Below, piece by piece: positions 37,296 to 47,338 of a stretch of DNA of 64,000 bases; the stretch's first letter is position 1, and the number at the start of each line of letters is the position of its first letter. The DNA comes from Rhizobium sp. RU33A. Lineage in GTDB: Bacteria > Pseudomonadota > Alphaproteobacteria > Rhizobiales > Rhizobiaceae. The stretch spans positions 868,001 to 932,000 of the forward strand of contig NZ_FTMQ01000002.1 of assembly GCF_900156055.1 (NCBI RefSeq), given 5' to 3'. Both the position numbers and the translations under genes were made by a program. Below the pieces are notes generated by a model that was not told where the DNA came from, made no database searches, and worked only from the letters and a program-made list of their open reading frames with translations.

Positions 37296-37321
37296 AAAAG
37301 CGCCGGGTGACCGGCGCTTTT
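37296..37321. terminator. Bidirectional terminator between MBL and BA14K genes
   Basis: An 11-bp stem (AAAAGCGCCGG/CCGGCGCTTTT) with a GTGA loop gives a T tract on both strands between convergent genes. Confidence 0.88.
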
Positions 37322-37350
37322 GTCATTCTGCGGTGCGGGTACGGTTCGGC

Positions 37351-37806
37351 TTAGCCGGCCGTGCAGAAATGTGTGCGGCCGTCATAGCCGACGAAGGTGC
37401 CGGTTCGCGGGTTGAAGCTGCGATAGCGCTGCGAGCAGTAGTCATGCCAGGCGCCAGTCCAAGGCTCGATGCCATAGGACTGAACCACCGGGCGCGGCTG
37501 CTGATAGACCGGGCGGGGGCGATAGGTGTTGCGCGGCGGCGGAGGCGGGTAATCGTCTACATAGTAGTCGGGCTCGTCATAGACCGAGACGGGGCGATCA
37601 ATGTAGGCACGGCGCTGCGGCGGCGGGCTTGCGATCGCCGAGCCGACGATCAGGCCGGTTGCTAGACCGATGACACCCAGCGCGAGTGCATCATCGCCGC
37701 GCTGATGCCGATAATGCCGGTCGCCGGCTTCGGCCTGGCTTGCCGCAGCGATCGGCGTCAGGGTGACTGCAGCCGCGAGAAGTGCGTGTTGCGCGAATTT
37801 CATCAT
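37351..37806 (-). CDS. BA14K family exported protein
   Basis: A 151-residue protein with a signal peptide (ending near ASQAEAGD), a glycine-rich hydrophobic helix (GVIGLATGLIVGSAIA), a Pro/Tyr/Arg-rich middle and the BA14K domain (WHDYCSQRYRSFNPRTGTF, then GYDGRTHFC). BA14K is named after a 14-kDa immunoreactive lectin-like protein of Brucella and is common in Rhizobiales. Function here is unknown; it is likely an envelope protein. Confidence 0.87.
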   Translation of the reverse strand: MMKFAQHALLAAAVTLTPIAAASQAEAGDRHYRHQRGDDALALGVIGLATGLIVGSAIASPPPQRRAYIDRPVSVYDEPDYYVDDYPPPPPRNTYRPRPVYQQPRPVVQSYGIEPWTGAWHDYCSQRYRSFNPRTGTFVGYDGRTHFCTAG

Positions 37807-37908
37807 GACGTCGTTCCTCGACCTTCAGAAACTATCTGGCCGATGTGGCGTTCGGGCCATCGGCGATGATCGCAATCTAGGAGGCCTTGCCTGAACGCAG
37901 GCTGAACG

Positions 37909-37932
37909 AAAAAACCCGGCATGAATGCCGGG
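37909..37932 (-). terminator. Terminator of the cold-shock gene
   Basis: A 7-bp stem (CCCGGCA/TGCCGGG) with a four-base loop followed on the minus strand by six T residues, 27 bases after the stop. Confidence 0.85.
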
Positions 37933-37959
37933 CCGCAATTCGTAGAAAACCGGTTCAGT

Positions 37960-38175
37960 TCAGCCGGAGATCTGCAGGTTTACGGCCTTAGGGCCCTTGC
38001 CACGGCGATCGGGTTCTGTGTCGAAGCTGACCTTCTGGTTTTCGGTCAGGCCAGACAGGCCCGATGCCTGAACGGCGGAGATGTGGACGAAGATGTCCGC
38101 GCCGCCATTGTCGGGCTTGATGAAGCCAAAGCCCTTGTCAGTGTTGAAAAATTTTACAGTGCCAGTCTCGGCCAT
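37960..38175 (-). CDS. Cold-shock domain protein (CspA family)
   Basis: A 71-residue single cold-shock domain binding single-stranded nucleic acid, with RNP1 KGFGFIKP and RNP2 DIFVHIS. A long AT-mixed leader upstream is typical of cold-shock genes that control translation through 5' RNA structure. Which of the several rhizobial csp paralogues it is cannot be said. Confidence 0.93.
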   Translation of the reverse strand: MAETGTVKFFNTDKGFGFIKPDNGGADIFVHISAVQASGLSGLTENQKVSFDTEPDRRGKGPKAVNLQISG

Positions 38176-38714
38176 GCGTCAGGTCCTTTTCTCTCTGCCC
38201 GTATTCGGCGGGGCAGCATTGCAATGTACCCGCAAGCGGGTGAGCGACAGGCATTTGTCGAAATTAGAGGAAAGGGGCCCTGTTACCGCAGTCTAACTCC
38301 CGACGATGTTTCCATCCTCTCAAGTTAGCCTGCCCGGGGTTGTTATAGCGTCCCCGGCGCGCACTCATTTATAGGTCTTCCCATGCTCGCAAAATTGCCC
38401 GAACGCGCGAAGATTGCTTGGTTTGTCGGAAATTGGCAAGCGAAAGTTTTAACCCTGTCTGGGGCGAGACTCCTTTGTTTTCAGTGCGAATGGAGTGATT
38501 CGTTACCGTCGCAAGGCCTCGTCACGCCATTTCGAAGAAAATTTGCATCGCTTGCGATGGAGATTGAGACAAAACCCCTCTCGAACACGGAAATTTGCGG
38601 GTGAAAATTTTCCGTGTTCGACGGTCTCGCATCCTGCGGGGGGCAGGCTTGTCAGGCAAACTGGCCCCAAACATGGATCAAATGCCTAGCGGATGAGAGG
38701 CAGGCGGCGTCTCC
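38176..38714. other. Long intergenic region: csp leader plus inverted repeat
   Basis: About 540 bases without a convincing gene. The left 100-150 bases should contain the csp promoter and leader RNA. A strong inverted repeat is at 38581-38621, listed separately. A 73-residue frame at 38383-38604 on the plus strand shows no ribosome-binding site or family features and is not called. Confidence 0.5.
38581..38621. repeat. Inverted repeat with 13-bp perfect arms
   Basis: TCGAACACGGAAA (38581-38593) and TTTCCGTGTTCGA (38609-38621) are perfect reverse complements around 15 bases (which can extend the stem by A-T pairs). No T tract follows on either strand, so it is not a standard terminator. It stands about 90 bases past the end of the sugar dehydrogenase gene. 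Confidence 0.8.
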
Positions 38715-39857
38715 TCAAGTCTGGCCAGCACGGGTGAGGCGCAGAAGCTGTCCATCCTCTTCGTCGGTCACCAGCAGGATGGAACCGTCTGGCGCGACCT
38801 TGACGTCGCGAATGCGGCCGTAGTCGCCTTGCAGAATGCGCTCTTCCTTACCGACGGAGCCGTCATCGTTGCGCTCGATGCGGGCGATCAGCTGATATTT
38901 CAAGGCTGCGACCAGGAAGTCGCCTTCCCATTCCGGGAACATGGCACCACGGTAGATCGCAAGCGCTCCCGGCGCGATTGAAGGGTCCCAGTAGTGCAGC
39001 GGCTGTTCGTAGCCATCGGCGGACTGACCGATGCCGATTTCGGCGCCGGAATAGTGCTTGCCATAGGAGATCACGGGCCAGCCATAGTTGTTGCCCGCTT
39101 CGGGCGCGTTGATCTCGTCACCACCGCGCGCGCCATGTTCGACGGTGTAAAGCCTGTTGTCGGCGGGATCGATGACGATGCCTTGCGGGTTGCGGTGACC
39201 GCTCGACCAGACTTCGGGAAGGGACTGCCCGCCGGGATTGGCGGAAGAGGGGGTGCCGTCGGCATTGATGCGCATGATCTTGCCGGCGTGATCGGCCTGA
39301 TCCTGGGCGCGGTCCGGTTCTCCGCGATCGCCGATGCCGAAAAACAGGCTGCCATCGGCGGCGACAGCAATCCGGGATCCGAAGTGCTGGCCGGCGCCAG
39401 TCAGCTTGTTCATAAGAAAGATCCGACGGACATCCTCAAGGCGTCGTTCGTTCGCGCTCAGGCGGGCGGAGAAGACGGCCGTGCCCTGGCCACCCGGACC
39501 GGGCACGGCTGCGGTAAAGAAGAGACGGCGGCTTTCGGCGAAGTCGGGAGAGAGGGCGAGGTCGAGAAGTCCACCCTGGCCGACGGCCGCGATCCGCGGC
39601 AAGCCACCGAGCGGGCGACCGGCTTCGCCATCACGGATGATGCGCATCCGGCCGGGCCGCTCGGTGACGATATACCCGCCATCCGGCAGTACTTCAACCG
39701 ACCAAGGGTTTTCGAGGTCCCCGGCGATGCTGGTGACCTCTACCGTGACGTTGCCGGCCCGGATCTCCCTGGGCTCATCTGCAGATGCGGACGTCGCAAA
39801 GGAGATGGCAAGGACCGGCGCGCACAGCCGCACGATTTTGTCGAAGGGGTTCATCAT
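38715..39857 (-). CDS. PQQ-dependent sugar (aldose) dehydrogenase family protein
   Basis: About 380 residues with signal peptide (LCAPVLAISFATSASADE) and a six-bladed propeller of the soluble glucose-dehydrogenase/Asd (YliI) type. Characteristic blocks are QGGLLDLALSPDF, QHFGSRIAV (catalytic His), SGHRNPQGI and EHGARGGDEIN. It is a periplasmic enzyme oxidising aldoses with PQQ. GAGGAG fits ATG 39857, though an open frame extends to 39920. A second, related gene lies 2 kb away beyond aatA. Confidence 0.88.
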   Translation of the reverse strand: MMNPFDKIVRLCAPVLAISFATSASADEPREIRAGNVTVEVTSIAGDLENPWSVEVLPDGGYIVTERPGRMRIIRDGEAGRPLGGLPRIAAVGQGGLLDLALSPDFAESRRLFFTAAVPGPGGQGTAVFSARLSANERRLEDVRRIFLMNKLTGAGQHFGSRIAVAADGSLFFGIGDRGEPDRAQDQADHAGKIMRINADGTPSSANPGGQSLPEVWSSGHRNPQGIVIDPADNRLYTVEHGARGGDEINAPEAGNNYGWPVISYGKHYSGAEIGIGQSADGYEQPLHYWDPSIAPGALAIYRGAMFPEWEGDFLVAALKYQLIARIERNDDGSVGKEERILQGDYGRIRDVKVAPDGSILLVTDEEDGQLLRLTRAGQT

Positions 39858-40011
39858 CTTCATCTCCTCATCGCGACCGATTGTTCGCCGAGAAGATGGG
39901 GACTGAAATAAAGCTGGCAAGACGTCTCAAAGCCCGCGCACGCCTCATGACGTAGTTTTGAAGGCGCAGCATTCAGCAGGCGTCGTCATTCCCCGTTGGT
40001 CGACCTCCCGT

Positions 40012-40422
40012 CTACCGCTGATCGTCGCTTTTGCTCTGAACGATCTCCCGCCATCCCCGCCTCCAAAGGGCGAAGCCTCCGGCCGCCATGACACTGAAGC
40101 AGGCAAAGAGGAGGACAATCAGCACATGACGCTCCTTTTGCGGAAGGGGCAGGTGCTTCATCGCGGAGGCCGGGACATCGACCAGTCGGACGGGGGAGGC
40201 CGGGACGATGCTGCCGGTGGTCAGGCGATCTGCCGAGATGGTGGAGGTCTGCGGTGCCACGATGATCTTGTCCTGGCTGGGCGGCGAGGCGGCACCGGGG
40301 CTTCCGAACATGAAGAGAGCCAAAGCCAAGCCGCTGGCTGCGGCAAGCCAGGCCAGCGAACGGCTTCGCCTTGAGGGTGGCGTGCATGCTTCCAATTCAT
40401 AATCCATGACAGGCACCTTCAT
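40012..40422 (-). CDS. Hypothetical membrane protein
   Basis: A 136-residue protein from ATG 40422 (AGGACA upstream) with two helices: SLAWLAAASGLALALFMFG near 22-40 and VLIVLLFACFSVMAAGGFAL near 103-122, joined by a Ser/Thr/Pro-rich loop. No family recognised. The frame is open up to 40608, but that part has non-coding character. Confidence 0.55.
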   Translation of the reverse strand: MKVPVMDYELEACTPPSRRSRSLAWLAAASGLALALFMFGSPGAASPPSQDKIIVAPQTSTISADRLTTGSIVPASPVRLVDVPASAMKHLPLPQKERHVLIVLLFACFSVMAAGGFALWRRGWREIVQSKSDDQR

Positions 40423-40610
40423 TCTTGTCCTGACCGCATGAAACCGTGTGATCGCGTCGTCATGGCGACGAAATTGTGGCGTTTCCCAACTCGAATTGTG
40501 ATTTCGGCGGTGCTTGGGAAATCGTGCCCACAGACGCATTGGAATGGTGACGCAAATCTCTTGCGTCATCCGTGCTTTTGGCTTGAAAGGCCGGGGCTCT
40601 TTCGCCATAG

Positions 40611-41873
<1,263 letters not shown>

Positions 41874-41898
41874 ACGATTTTCTGGTTCAAATCATAAG

Positions 41899-41926
41899 AA
41901 AAGGGCCCGCGTTGCGGGCCCTTTTG
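41899..41926. terminator. Terminator of aatA (bidirectional)
   Basis: A 12-bp stem (AAAAGGGCCCGC/GCGGGCCCTTTT) with a GTT loop between convergent aatA and the sugar dehydrogenase; T tracts are available on both strands. Confidence 0.88.
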
Positions 41927-41941
41927 CTTTGACAATAATGA

Positions 41942-43171
41942 TCAACCCTTGGTCAGCTTGATGATCGTCGAGTTGCCGCCGCCGCGCTGTTCGGTGACAG
42001 CGTAGACCGCGCCGTCGGGGCCTACTCTCACGTCGCGAATGCGGGCGCCGAGGTCGACCCGCTCCTCATGCTTTACCCGGTCATTCTCCATGTGCAGCAC
42101 GACCACGCCCTGGCTGACGAGACCGCCGACGAGGAAAGCGCCCTTCCATTCGGGGATGGCGTCCGCGTCATAATAGGCCATGCCCGAGGGGGCAATGACA
42201 GGATCCCAATAATAGATGGGCTGCTCAGTGTCGGCCATCTGCGTGATGCCTTCGCCCACTGCAGCACCACTATACTCGACGCCGTAGGTCACTTCCGGCC
42301 AGCCGTAGTTCTTGCCGGCCTCCGGAAGGTTCAGCTCGTCGCCGCCCTTGGGTCCATGCTCTACCGTCCAAAGGCGACCCTCTCCGTCAGTCGTGGCCGA
42401 CTGGAGGTTGCGGTGGCCGAGCGACCAGATTTCCGGCTGGGCGCCATCCTCGCCGATGAAAGGGTTGCCTTCCAGGGCTTCACCCGTCTGGCTGATGCGG
42501 AAGATCTTGCCGAGACCGCTCTGCAGGTCCTGGGCCTGAACGCGTGGCTCGGCGTCGGAGCGCTCTCCGACCGTCACATAGAGCTCACCTTCCGGACCAA
42601 AGGCGAGCCGGGAGCCGAAATGCTTGTTGCCGTCATAGCCCGGGGTCTGGCGGAAGATCACGGTGACGTCTTCCAAGGCACCACCGCCCTGATCGTCAGC
42701 GACGAGACGTGCAGAGGCAACGGATGTGCCGTTGCCATCGTCATCGCGCGGTTCGGCGAAGGAGAAGAAAATCCTGCCCGAGCTTTCAAAGTCGGGTGCC
42801 AGCGCAACGTCAAGCAAGCCGCCCTGGCCATCGGCAAGGACTTCCGGAACGTTGGCGATCTCCGGGCCGGCCGTTCCGTCGGTGCCAATGATATGCATGG
42901 CGCCCTGCTTTGCGGTGACCAGCATGCGCCCGTCGGGGAGGAATTCCATCGCCCAGAGATGAGGCAAACCTTCGGCCACAACCTCGGTCTTGATGCTAAC
43001 GACTTCCGCCGGTTGCGGTGCTCGCGTCTGACCGGAAAAGGCCGGCTGCTGGTCGGGTGCGTTGGGTGCCTGGGTCTCGACTGGCGTCCCGGCCTGCTGG
43101 GCAAAGGCGGGAAAAGAGACAAGGCTGACGCTCAGCATGGTTCCGGCGAGAATTTGGGGTAGACGCTTCAT
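41942..43171 (-). CDS. PQQ-dependent sugar dehydrogenase family protein, second copy
   Basis: About 409 residues: signal peptide ending FPAFAQQ, a Pro/Gln-rich linker (ETQAPNAPDQQPAFSGQ) and the same propeller as the gene at 38715 (QGGLLDVALAPDF, HFGSRLAF, LGHRNLQSA, EHGPKGGDELN). ATG 43171 has an ideal AGGAGG. The two proteins are clearly paralogous, but only this one carries the linker, which may let it reach through the periplasm. Confidence 0.88.
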   Translation of the reverse strand: MKRLPQILAGTMLSVSLVSFPAFAQQAGTPVETQAPNAPDQQPAFSGQTRAPQPAEVVSIKTEVVAEGLPHLWAMEFLPDGRMLVTAKQGAMHIIGTDGTAGPEIANVPEVLADGQGGLLDVALAPDFESSGRIFFSFAEPRDDDGNGTSVASARLVADDQGGGALEDVTVIFRQTPGYDGNKHFGSRLAFGPEGELYVTVGERSDAEPRVQAQDLQSGLGKIFRISQTGEALEGNPFIGEDGAQPEIWSLGHRNLQSATTDGEGRLWTVEHGPKGGDELNLPEAGKNYGWPEVTYGVEYSGAAVGEGITQMADTEQPIYYWDPVIAPSGMAYYDADAIPEWKGAFLVGGLVSQGVVVLHMENDRVKHEERVDLGARIRDVRVGPDGAVYAVTEQRGGGNSTIIKLTKG

Positions 43172-43295
43172 CAATTCCTCCTGGTCGAATGATTGGACCC
43201 GTTCAACGCCTAAGTGGTCTGAAAGCTCCATCTCAGTAGAGCACGCCCGATCAAGTTCGCTTTATCGGATGGTGAGTGCGGAGCGGACTGATCTC

Positions 43296-43325
43296 AAAGA
43301 AAGAGCGGGCCCAGGGGCCCGCTCT
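43296..43325 (-). terminator. Terminator of the OpgC-type gene
   Basis: A 10-bp GC stem (AGAGCGGGCC/GGCCCGCTCT) with a short loop, followed on the minus strand by a TTTCTTT tract, just past the stop codon at 43338. Confidence 0.75.
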
Positions 43326-43337
43326 GATGGTTTCTCC

Positions 43338-44543
43338 TCATGCCGGAGTTTTGATCCAGCTGCCGACGTAAGGCGCGTTGGCGAAGATTTTTTCGCGGTC
43401 TCGCCACAAGGCCGGTAGGGCGAGGATGGCGAGCGCGCCGATCGTGATGGCCGTTTTGGTCAGCTGCGACAGTTCCGGCGTGCGGGCGTCGATGTAATAG
43501 ACCGCATAGACGATCAGCACGTGCCAGACATAAATCTGCAGCGAGTGACGGCCGAGCAGCTGCAGGAAGTTCAGCGTGAAGAGGCTCGTCAAAGTCGACG
43601 CGATCTTGCGGATCACTGCATTCTCGTGACGCGGGCCGGCCACCAGGATCCAGGCGAGGCCATAGGCGACGGCTGCGAAGTTGATGAGGTAGACCGGACC
43701 GAAATCGGCGCGGACTTCCATGAGGCCGAACTTTTCGAGCACGAAGCCGGGCATGAAGCCGTGAGCGGTTGCGATGCGGAGTGGCAGGAAGAAGAGGGTG
43801 ACCGCAAGCGCCGTCCAGGCAAGCGTGGTGCGCTTTGGATCGAAGACCTTCTGCCACTCGATCTTCTTCATCGAGGTCAGGGTACCGGCGATGATGCCGG
43901 CGAAGAAGACGATCTGCCAGCCGAGAAGGTTGAAAGACACCCGCAGGCCTTCCTTGTCCGGTGCGCCGGCGAGCCAGGCATCAAGCGGATAGGTGACGAT
44001 GCGGTGCAGGCCGAGCTGGGCGGCCAGCCAGACCAAGAGCGAGCCGATGGCGACGCCGAGCCAATGGCCGCGCAGGCAAAGCCAGATGACGATGGGGGCG
44101 AAGACCATGTAGGCGATGTATTGCGGCAGGATGTCCATGAAGGTCGGCTGGACGAGGAAAGTGGCGACCGGCGCGAGCGAACTCGGATCGAGCAGGCTTG
44201 CATCACCGAGCCAGTTCTTCCAGGCTCCAACCGCACCCGGCAGGACCAGTTGCAAGGCGAGTACGATCAGGACGATCGCCATGGCATAACGGTAGAGTTC
44301 CAGCGCGCGGGACCAGATTTTGTCGCGGCCGACCGTATAGCCGTCCTTCATCATCTTGCGACTGTAGACCATGCCGGTCAGCAGGCCCGACAGGAAGACG
44401 AAGCCTTGGGCATCTTCGACGAAGGCGAGGTTGCGGTGGTTGATTTCGACGAGCCAGAGGCCCCCGGTGAATACCAAATGGTTGATCAGCATGAAGACGA
44501 GGAAGTAACCCCGCATGCCATCGATCACGTCCAATCTCTTCAC
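43338..44543 (-). CDS. OpgC-domain membrane acyltransferase
   Basis: About 401 residues with roughly ten helices. The start RLDVIDGMRGYFLVFMLINH and the FEDAQGFVFLSGLLTGMVYS-like block match the OpgC domain, which succinylates periplasmic glucans in some bacteria; rhizobia make cyclic beta-glucans that receive such groups. GTG 44543 is preceded by GGGAG; a GTG ten codons earlier is possible. Single gene with its own terminator. Confidence 0.82.
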   Translation of the reverse strand: MKRLDVIDGMRGYFLVFMLINHLVFTGGLWLVEINHRNLAFVEDAQGFVFLSGLLTGMVYSRKMMKDGYTVGRDKIWSRALELYRYAMAIVLIVLALQLVLPGAVGAWKNWLGDASLLDPSSLAPVATFLVQPTFMDILPQYIAYMVFAPIVIWLCLRGHWLGVAIGSLLVWLAAQLGLHRIVTYPLDAWLAGAPDKEGLRVSFNLLGWQIVFFAGIIAGTLTSMKKIEWQKVFDPKRTTLAWTALAVTLFFLPLRIATAHGFMPGFVLEKFGLMEVRADFGPVYLINFAAVAYGLAWILVAGPRHENAVIRKIASTLTSLFTLNFLQLLGRHSLQIYVWHVLIVYAVYYIDARTPELSQLTKTAITIGALAILALPALWRDREKIFANAPYVGSWIKTPA

Positions 44544-44732
44544 GTTCGACTCCCGAGTTGGCCCCCCGGTCACCCGCGGCGGCGATCATCATCCGCATCA
44601 TGTTGAGAATGCGGCGGGAGGCCCATGGGGGCCGATCCGTGCGGAGGGAACGGCGATTTTTGACAAAAGTTCCGAGCCTCTTTGCTCACGCATCCGTGGT
44701 CGGATGCCGCAGACAGAGCGAATCATGCGTGT

Positions 44733-45860
44733 TCAAAGGCCGAGGAAAGCGAGCATGATGAAGGTGGCAAAGAGGACGAAATGGGTCATGCCTTCGATGG
44801 CGTTCGTCTCGCCATCGTTAAGGTTGATCGCGGCTGCGACCAGGGTAATGGCGACCATGGTGGTCTGCACCGGCGTCATCGCCATGACGAAGGGCTGGCC
44901 GGTGTAAAGCGCAATCGCCTCCATCACCGGGACCGTCAGGATGACGGTGGAGAGCGAGGCGCCCATGGCGATGTTCACGACCGCCTGCATGCGGTTGCGC
45001 AAGGCGGCGCGCAAGGCCGTGAGGATTTCCGGAGCAGCCGAAATGGAGGCGACGAGGATTGCCGTCAGGGCGACGGGCGCGCCCGTGCCTTCGAGGCCCG
45101 CACTCATCAGCACCGACATGACTTCCGCCAGGATGCCGATCAGCACCACGCCTGCGAGGATGACCATGATCGACCACAGGGTCGAATTGTCCTGCCGGGC
45201 CTCAACGGTCGTGTGGTCATGGGCCTTTCGAGGCGGAGTTTCGCTTGCAGCGACATCCGGGTGGCCGCCGGGATAGCTGTAGGAGAAGAAGTAGCTGTGC
45301 GTGCCGACCTGCATGCGCAGGAACAGCGCGTAGAGGGCCATCATCGCGCAGATGGTGAAGACGGAGTAATATTGCCAGCGATCGCGGGGGACGAACTCCG
45401 GCACGATCATCGAGATGCCCATGGCTGTCAGGATCATGACGCCATAGGTTTTGCCGCTGTCGTCATTGTAGGGCTGTTCGCCATGCTTCAACCCGCCGAG
45501 CAGGGCGGCGAGGCCAAGGATGCCGTTGATGTCGAGCATGACGGCTGCGTAGATCGTGTCGCGCACCAGAGTCGGTGAGGCGCCATTGTTCATCATGATG
45601 GCGAGGATCAGGACTTCGACTGCTACTGCCGAGAGCGTCAAGATCATCGTCCCGTAGGGATCGCCGACCTTGTGGGCGAGGATTTCGGCATGATGGGCGA
45701 CGCGCATCGAGCCGACGACGATGGCGGCGATCAGTGCTGCGGCTCCGAGAAGGGAGGCGATCTGGCCAGCCTCGAGGACGGCATGTTCGAGAAACAGGGC
45801 AAGGACTGCTGCAATGACGGGGATCAGGAGAAGTCTTTCCTGCCGGATGCGCGACACCAT
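44733..45860 (-). CDS. chaA: Calcium/proton antiporter, ChaA-like
   Basis: A 375-residue cation/Ca2+ exchanger (CaCA superfamily) with two homologous five-helix halves. The ion-binding alpha repeats are AVAVEVLILAIMM (first half) and VASISAAPEILTALRAA (second half, with the conserved Glu), joined by a His-rich acidic cytoplasmic loop (near KAHDHTTVEA). ATG 45860 is preceded by AGGAGA. Probable role: export of Ca2+ or Na+ in exchange for protons. Confidence 0.88.
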   Translation of the reverse strand: MVSRIRQERLLLIPVIAAVLALFLEHAVLEAGQIASLLGAAALIAAIVVGSMRVAHHAEILAHKVGDPYGTMILTLSAVAVEVLILAIMMNNGASPTLVRDTIYAAVMLDINGILGLAALLGGLKHGEQPYNDDSGKTYGVMILTAMGISMIVPEFVPRDRWQYYSVFTICAMMALYALFLRMQVGTHSYFFSYSYPGGHPDVAASETPPRKAHDHTTVEARQDNSTLWSIMVILAGVVLIGILAEVMSVLMSAGLEGTGAPVALTAILVASISAAPEILTALRAALRNRMQAVVNIAMGASLSTVILTVPVMEAIALYTGQPFVMAMTPVQTTMVAITLVAAAINLNDGETNAIEGMTHFVLFATFIMLAFLGL

Positions 45861-45989
45861 CTTTTGTCTCTCCTGATTCCGCTGCCGTAACGGCAAGGGA
45901 CGCCCCGCTGTTCCCCGTGCTCTTGATCGTCCGTTTGCGCCGGGGCCGTTTTGATGGAATACTCCTTCTTAGCCTAGGAGGAGAAGGCC

Positions 45990-46259
45990 ATGGTGAAGAT
46001 CATCTACGAGATCGTTCCTCATGATGGCGGTTGGGCCTATCGGCTCGGTGGCGCCTATTCGGAAGCGTTCCCGACCCATGACCAGGCCCTTGAAGCCGCA
46101 CGCATCGTCATGCTGGAGCAGCAGGTCGGCGACGAGCCGGTCACGATCAGCTATCAGGACGAAGCGGGACGCTGGCGAGAAGAATACAGCGATGGCGGCG
46201 ATCGTCCCGAGGTCGAGATCGTCGATACCTTTGTCGACGAGCAGAGGCCTCCGGCCTGA
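45990..46259 (+). CDS. DUF2188 domain protein
   Basis: An 89-residue protein of the DUF2188 type: YEIVPHDGGWAYRLGGAYSE, the DQALEAARIVMLEQQ helix and DEAGRWREEYSDGGDRP. Function unknown. GGAGGAGAAGG gives a strong ribosome-binding site at ATG 45990. Monocistronic as far as seen. Confidence 0.85.
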   Translation: MVKIIYEIVPHDGGWAYRLGGAYSEAFPTHDQALEAARIVMLEQQVGDEPVTISYQDEAGRWREEYSDGGDRPEVEIVDTFVDEQRPPA

Positions 46260-46339
46260 TGGCCCGTATCAGAGCGTGAGTCTTTTCAACTGTTTAAGGT
46301 CGTTCGTTCACGTCTCGATTCCACTTGTCTTGGCGGCGT

Positions 46340-47245
46340 CTAAGCGTCGCGAGACAGCCTCTTCCAGTCGTTGAGGCCGTAAACCAAAGCATCGAAGGTG
46401 GCGCGATAGCGCGGCACGGCCTTCAGATTTTCGTGCATCACGACGAAGGTTTCGAGTGATATGTCGAGTGTTCCCGGCAGGACTTCCACGAGGTCTGGTT
46501 CACGGGCTGCGATGGCGTGCTGGCACATGCCGATGCCGAGCCCGGCACGGATGGCGGCGAGCTGGACCAGATTGCTGTCGGCGCGGAAGTCGAAGCCGAT
46601 GCCGGCCAGATCCTGCCGCTGCTTCAGGATGTCCCTGATATAGGCAAGCTGTCTGTCGAAGCCGATCAGGCGGTGGTTGGCAAAATCGCTCAAGGTGGTC
46701 GGCATGCCATGGCGGTCCAGATAGCGCCGGTGGGCGTGAAAGCCGAGCGAGAGCTTGCCGATCCGCTGGCTGATCAAAGCCGCCTGTCGGGGCTGGACCA
46801 TGCGGATGGCTATGTCAGCTTCCTGCCGAAGCAGGTCCTCGACGGCATCGGAGGCTGATAGTTCAATCTCCAGGCCCGGATGGTTCTCCTGCAGCTGGGC
46901 GAGGATCGGCGGCAAGGTTTCGACTGCGATGATCTCGCTGGCGCTGATGCGCACCGTGCCGCGCACCGTCTCCATGTCGCCGGAGGCGATGCGGGCGAGC
47001 GCCGAGGACATTGCGGCCATGCCATGCGCATGTCCCTGCATTGCGCGTGCCTTTTCCGTGGGCAGAAGTCCCTGTGGGCTGCGCAGGAAGAGGGGCGCGC
47101 CGAAGGCCTGTTCCAGCGCCTCGATATGTCGGCCCGCCGTGGGTTGGGTCAAACCCAGTTTACGGGCGGCAGCCGAAAGGGAGCCAGTCTCGACGACGAC
47201 AAGAAAGGTTCGGTAGTGATCCCAGCTGATCTGATCGATGCTCAT
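46340..47245 (-). CDS. LysR family transcriptional regulator
   Basis: A 301-residue regulator; the N-terminal winged helix (GSLSAAARKLGLTQPTAGRH) and a periplasmic-binding-protein-like effector domain follow the family plan. It diverges from the SDR/membrane-protein operon across 93 bases, so it probably regulates that operon and itself. Effector unknown. Confidence 0.92.
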   Translation of the reverse strand: MSIDQISWDHYRTFLVVVETGSLSAAARKLGLTQPTAGRHIEALEQAFGAPLFLRSPQGLLPTEKARAMQGHAHGMAAMSSALARIASGDMETVRGTVRISASEIIAVETLPPILAQLQENHPGLEIELSASDAVEDLLRQEADIAIRMVQPRQAALISQRIGKLSLGFHAHRRYLDRHGMPTTLSDFANHRLIGFDRQLAYIRDILKQRQDLAGIGFDFRADSNLVQLAAIRAGLGIGMCQHAIAAREPDLVEVLPGTLDISLETFVVMHENLKAVPRYRATFDALVYGLNDWKRLSRDA

Positions 47246-47338
47246 TCATTTTTGTATATCGATTCAACTTTCCTTGGCAATTCTGAATATCTTCGTCAGC
47301 TGTCACACTCACTCCAGTTTCAATTACAGGAGATGACT

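Noticed and set aside
38383..38604. 73-residue plus-strand frame in the gap after the cold-shock gene
   Set aside because: No Shine-Dalgarno sequence, no recognisable protein features and low-G/C third positions.
41880..41895. GGTTCAAATC, resembling a tRNA T-loop
   Set aside because: The bases needed upstream for a tRNA body are the end of aatA and do not fold as a cloverleaf.
46880..47338. Open frame extending the SDR gene 150 codons upstream
   Set aside because: It is antisense to the LysR gene, while ATG 47339 has a good ribosome site and the Rossmann motif at the proper distance.
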